64,000 nucleotides of DNA. It comes from CBFDBF01 sp050304615. GTDB taxonomy: Bacteria > Pseudomonadota > Gammaproteobacteria > Chromatiales > Chromatiaceae. Below the pieces are notes generated by a model. That model saw only the letters and a program-made list of their open reading frames with translations. It searched no databases and was not told the origin of the DNA. A program made the position numbers and the translations under genes. Below, one piece after another: positions 62,179 through 64,000 of this stretch; the stretch's first letter is position 1; each line of letters opens with the position of its first letter. The DNA is taken from the NCBI GenBank assembly GCA_050304615.1, contig JBNLDW010000003.1, positions 62,001-126,000 on the forward strand, read 5' to 3'.

Positions 62179-64000
62179 CTACTCTTGATCGCGTTTTGAC
62201 CCGGTACTCTGCTTACCATCCCGATACTCACTCAACCAATGCCCCAGCTCACCTACAGGCATCGGCCGTGCGAAGTGGGAACCCTGTAGATAGTCACAAT
62301 CAGCGCGCTGCATAAACTCCAGTTGCTCCTTGGTCTCCACCCCCTCGGCTACTATCTTTAGCCCGAGGCTCTTGCCGATGGCAAGAATAGCCTCCACCAG
62401 TGAGGCGTCCTCAACATTATCTGGCAAATCACTGACGAAGCTACGATCAATCTTCAACATATCTACCGGAAACTGCTTTAGGTACCCAAGGGATGAATAA
62501 CCAGTTCCAAAATCATCCACCGCAATAGAGACGCCAAGCTCCCTGAACCCATCCAGCCAAGCGACCACATTCCCACCTCTATCCATCAACAGGCTTTCGG
62601 TTATCTCCAAGGTAAGCATGTTGCCAGGTATCCCGGTATCCTTTAGTACTGCAGCCACCACCCAGGGGGAAAACTCCTTGCCCAGTTGGCGACTGGAGAC
62701 ATTCACTGACACCCCAATCTTCAGCCCTGAATCCAGCCACAACCTGGCCTGCATACACGCCCGACGTAATACCCATGCACCAATCGGCAGGATCAATCCG
62801 GTATCTTCCGCCACTGGGATAAAATCATCTGGCAGGATAATGCCACGCCGCGGATGGTGCCAGCGTAGCAGCGCCTCTACACTAACCATGGCGCCAGAGC
62901 GAGTGTCTACAATTGGCTGATAATAGAGCTCCAGCCGCTCCTGCTGTAATGCCAGCCGCAGGTCCTGCTCCATTTCAACCCGCTGTCTTACCTGCTGCTG
63001 CATGCCAACCGTAAAGAACTGGTAACAGTTACGCCCGCTCTCCTTGGCTCGATACATTGCCATATCCGCATTCCGCAGCATTGTCTCCGGACTCTCTGTA
63101 TCGGTTGGGAAGATAGTAATCCCGACACTGGCCCCAACAAACAGCTCTTGATCTCCAGAATAAAATGGTGCCTCCATGGATGAAACAATCTTTTCAGCTA
63201 TCACGGCCGCATCATTCACCTCTACCAGATCTTGCAACATCACCACAAACTCATCCCCACCAAACCGACTAACCGTGTCTGACTCGCGCACGCAATTCAA
63301 CAGCCGATCGGCCACCTGCTGTAACACCTCATCCCCAACCACATGACCGCGAGTGTCGTTGATCGCCTTAAACCTATCTAGATCCAAAAACAGCAGGGCC
63401 ATCATAGTATCTTCCCGGCGTGCCGCTATCACCGCCTGGGTCAGTCGATCAAAGAACAGAGAACGATTGGGCAGCCCGGTGAGGGCATCATAATGGGCCT
63501 GATGACGAATCTGCTCCTCATCCTGTTTACGTTGCGTGATATCGGAAAAGACCGCTACATACTCTGTTACCTCACCCTCATTGTTCTTCAGCACTACGAT
63601 CGACATCCACTCCGGATAGACGCTGCCATCCTTGCGCCGGTTCCATATCTCCCCAGACCAGAAGCCAATGGTCTCTAGCTGCCACCACATATGGCGGTAG
63701 AATGCCCGGTCGTGCCGTCCAGAGCTAAGCACCCTAGGATTAAGGCCAACCACTTCTTCAATCTCATAGCCGGTGATCCTGGTAAATGCTGGATTGACCG
63801 ACTTAATCTTGTTGTCGGCATCGGCCACCAGTATGCCTTCACTGACTGTATCGAACACCGTAGCGTTCATCCGCAACTGATCCTCGGCCTGCTTCCGCTC
63901 AGTGATATCCTCCTTGACGGCGAGGTAATTGGTAATCTCACCATCCTCTCCGTAGATAGCAGAAATAGAGGCCGCCTCCCAGTAGACGCTGCCATCCTTG
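62179..64000 (-). CDS. PAS-GGDEF-EAL protein (5' end cut by window edge)
   Basis: Cyclic-di-GMP turnover protein. The frame stays open to the right edge: the end of a first PAS/PAC domain (KDGSVYWEAAS...DITERKQAEDQ) lies at 63877-64000, followed by a second PAS (TVSEGILVADADNKIKSVNPAFTRITGYE), a GGDEF domain with an intact RFGGDEFVV motif and an EAL domain with VSVEALLRW, FGTGYSSLGYLKQFPVDMLKIDRSFV and the catalytic acidic residues. Both activities may therefore be present. The TTG at 63876 is not the true start. Separate from rph (convergent, 64-base gap). Confidence 0.94.
   Translation of the reverse strand, partial: KDGSVYWEAASISAIYGEDGEITNYLAVKEDITERKQAEDQLRMNATVFDTVSEGILVADADNKIKSVNPAFTRITGYEIEEVVGLNPRVLSSGRHDRAFYRHMWWQLETIGFWSGEIWNRRKDGSVYPEWMSIVVLKNNEGEVTEYVAVFSDITQRKQDEEQIRHQAHYDALTGLPNRSLFFDRLTQAVIAARREDTMMALLFLDLDRFKAINDTRGHVVGDEVLQQVADRLLNCVRESDTVSRFGGDEFVVMLQDLVEVNDAAVIAEKIVSSMEAPFYSGDQELFVGASVGITIFPTDTESPETMLRNADMAMYRAKESGRNCYQFFTVGMQQQVRQRVEMEQDLRLALQQERLELYYQPIVDTRSGAMVSVEALLRWHHPRRGIILPDDFIPVAEDTGLILPIGAWVLRRACMQARLWLDSGLKIGVSVNVSSRQLGKEFSPWVVAAVLKDTGIPGNMLTLEITESLLMDRGGNVVAWLDGFRELGVSIAVDDFGTGYSSLGYLKQFPVDMLKIDRSFVSDLPDNVEDASLVEAILAIGKSLGLKIVAEGVETKEQLEFMQRADCDYLQGSHFARPMPVGELGHWLSEYRDGKQSTGSKRDQE

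Noticed and set aside
63876..63876. TTG start for the PAS-GGDEF-EAL gene
   Set aside because: The frame stays open upstream and encodes the end of another PAS/PAC domain up to the window edge, so the gene is cut, not short.
1..64000. CRISPR arrays, tRNA or rRNA genes, prophage
   Set aside because: No regularly spaced direct repeats, no tRNA cloverleaf or rRNA sequence, and no phage structural or integrase genes were seen on either strand.

Overview
The window is a chromosomal segment of a Gammaproteobacterium, and every conserved gene order in it points that way: pilT/pilU next to yggS-proC-yggT-yggU and metX-metW; the kdsD-kdsC-lptC-lptA-lptB-rpoN-hpf-ptsN block; ftsY-ftsE-ftsX-rpoH; spoT-rpoZ-gmk-yicC; and a bioB-F-H-C-D cluster. 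The LPS export genes show a Gram-negative envelope. The type IV pilus motors, incomplete regulatory PTS, eukaryote-like kinase/phosphatase pairs and the PAS-GGDEF-EAL protein fit an environmental, possibly sulfur-oxidiser-like (Chromatiales-type) organism. That last placement is inference; genus cannot be read from the sequence.

Layout. 1-2114 (minus): pilU (runs off the left edge) and pilT. 2341-9210 (plus): yggS, proC, yggT, yggU, a dynamin-like GTPase, metX, metW and a DUF4426 protein. 9219-18119 (plus): a long tightly packed run with a Ca2+/Na+ antiporter, kdsD, kdsC, lptCAB, rpoN, hpf, ptsN, a short hprK, rapZ, a mannose-type EIIA and HPr, with no ptsI. 18294-24354 (plus): mgtE, a gliding-type ABC exporter set (ATPase, permease, GldG-like, DUF4340) and mutM. 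24470-29437: a small membrane protein (plus), then minus-strand genes for a secreted protein, a ferredoxin, coaD, rsmD and a pair of M16 peptidases. 29599-33162 (plus): ftsY, ftsE, ftsX, rpoH.

33163-37363 is the accessory region and the most unusual part. It starts with about 900 bases packed with unrelated palindromic repeats, followed by three AT-rich genes of foreign character: a membrane-anchored HEPN-type protein, a lipoprotein and a metzincin-like zinc protease. Each gene is followed by its own fold-back element carrying GGGTCAGA/TCTGACCC. The block is bounded by a compound inverted repeat (33611-33758 against 37229-37293, including a perfect 35-bp arm), so it looks like an inserted or invertible cassette.

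37364-43185 (minus): a DAHP synthase gene and the biotin operon, with a BirA-type operator over the bioB promoter and the comF start codon. 43175-45322 (plus): comF, a row of hairpins, hisG and a small lipoprotein. 45337-50296 (minus): an FHA protein, a PP2C phosphatase, a CHASE2 Ser/Thr kinase and an unknown protein, forming a signalling operon. 50412-59500 (minus): PEBP, ubiA, ubiC, recG, ridA, spoT, rpoZ, gmk, yicC. 59597-62114 (plus): a second kinase/PP2C pair and rph. 62179-64000 (minus): a PAS-GGDEF-EAL gene cut by the right edge.
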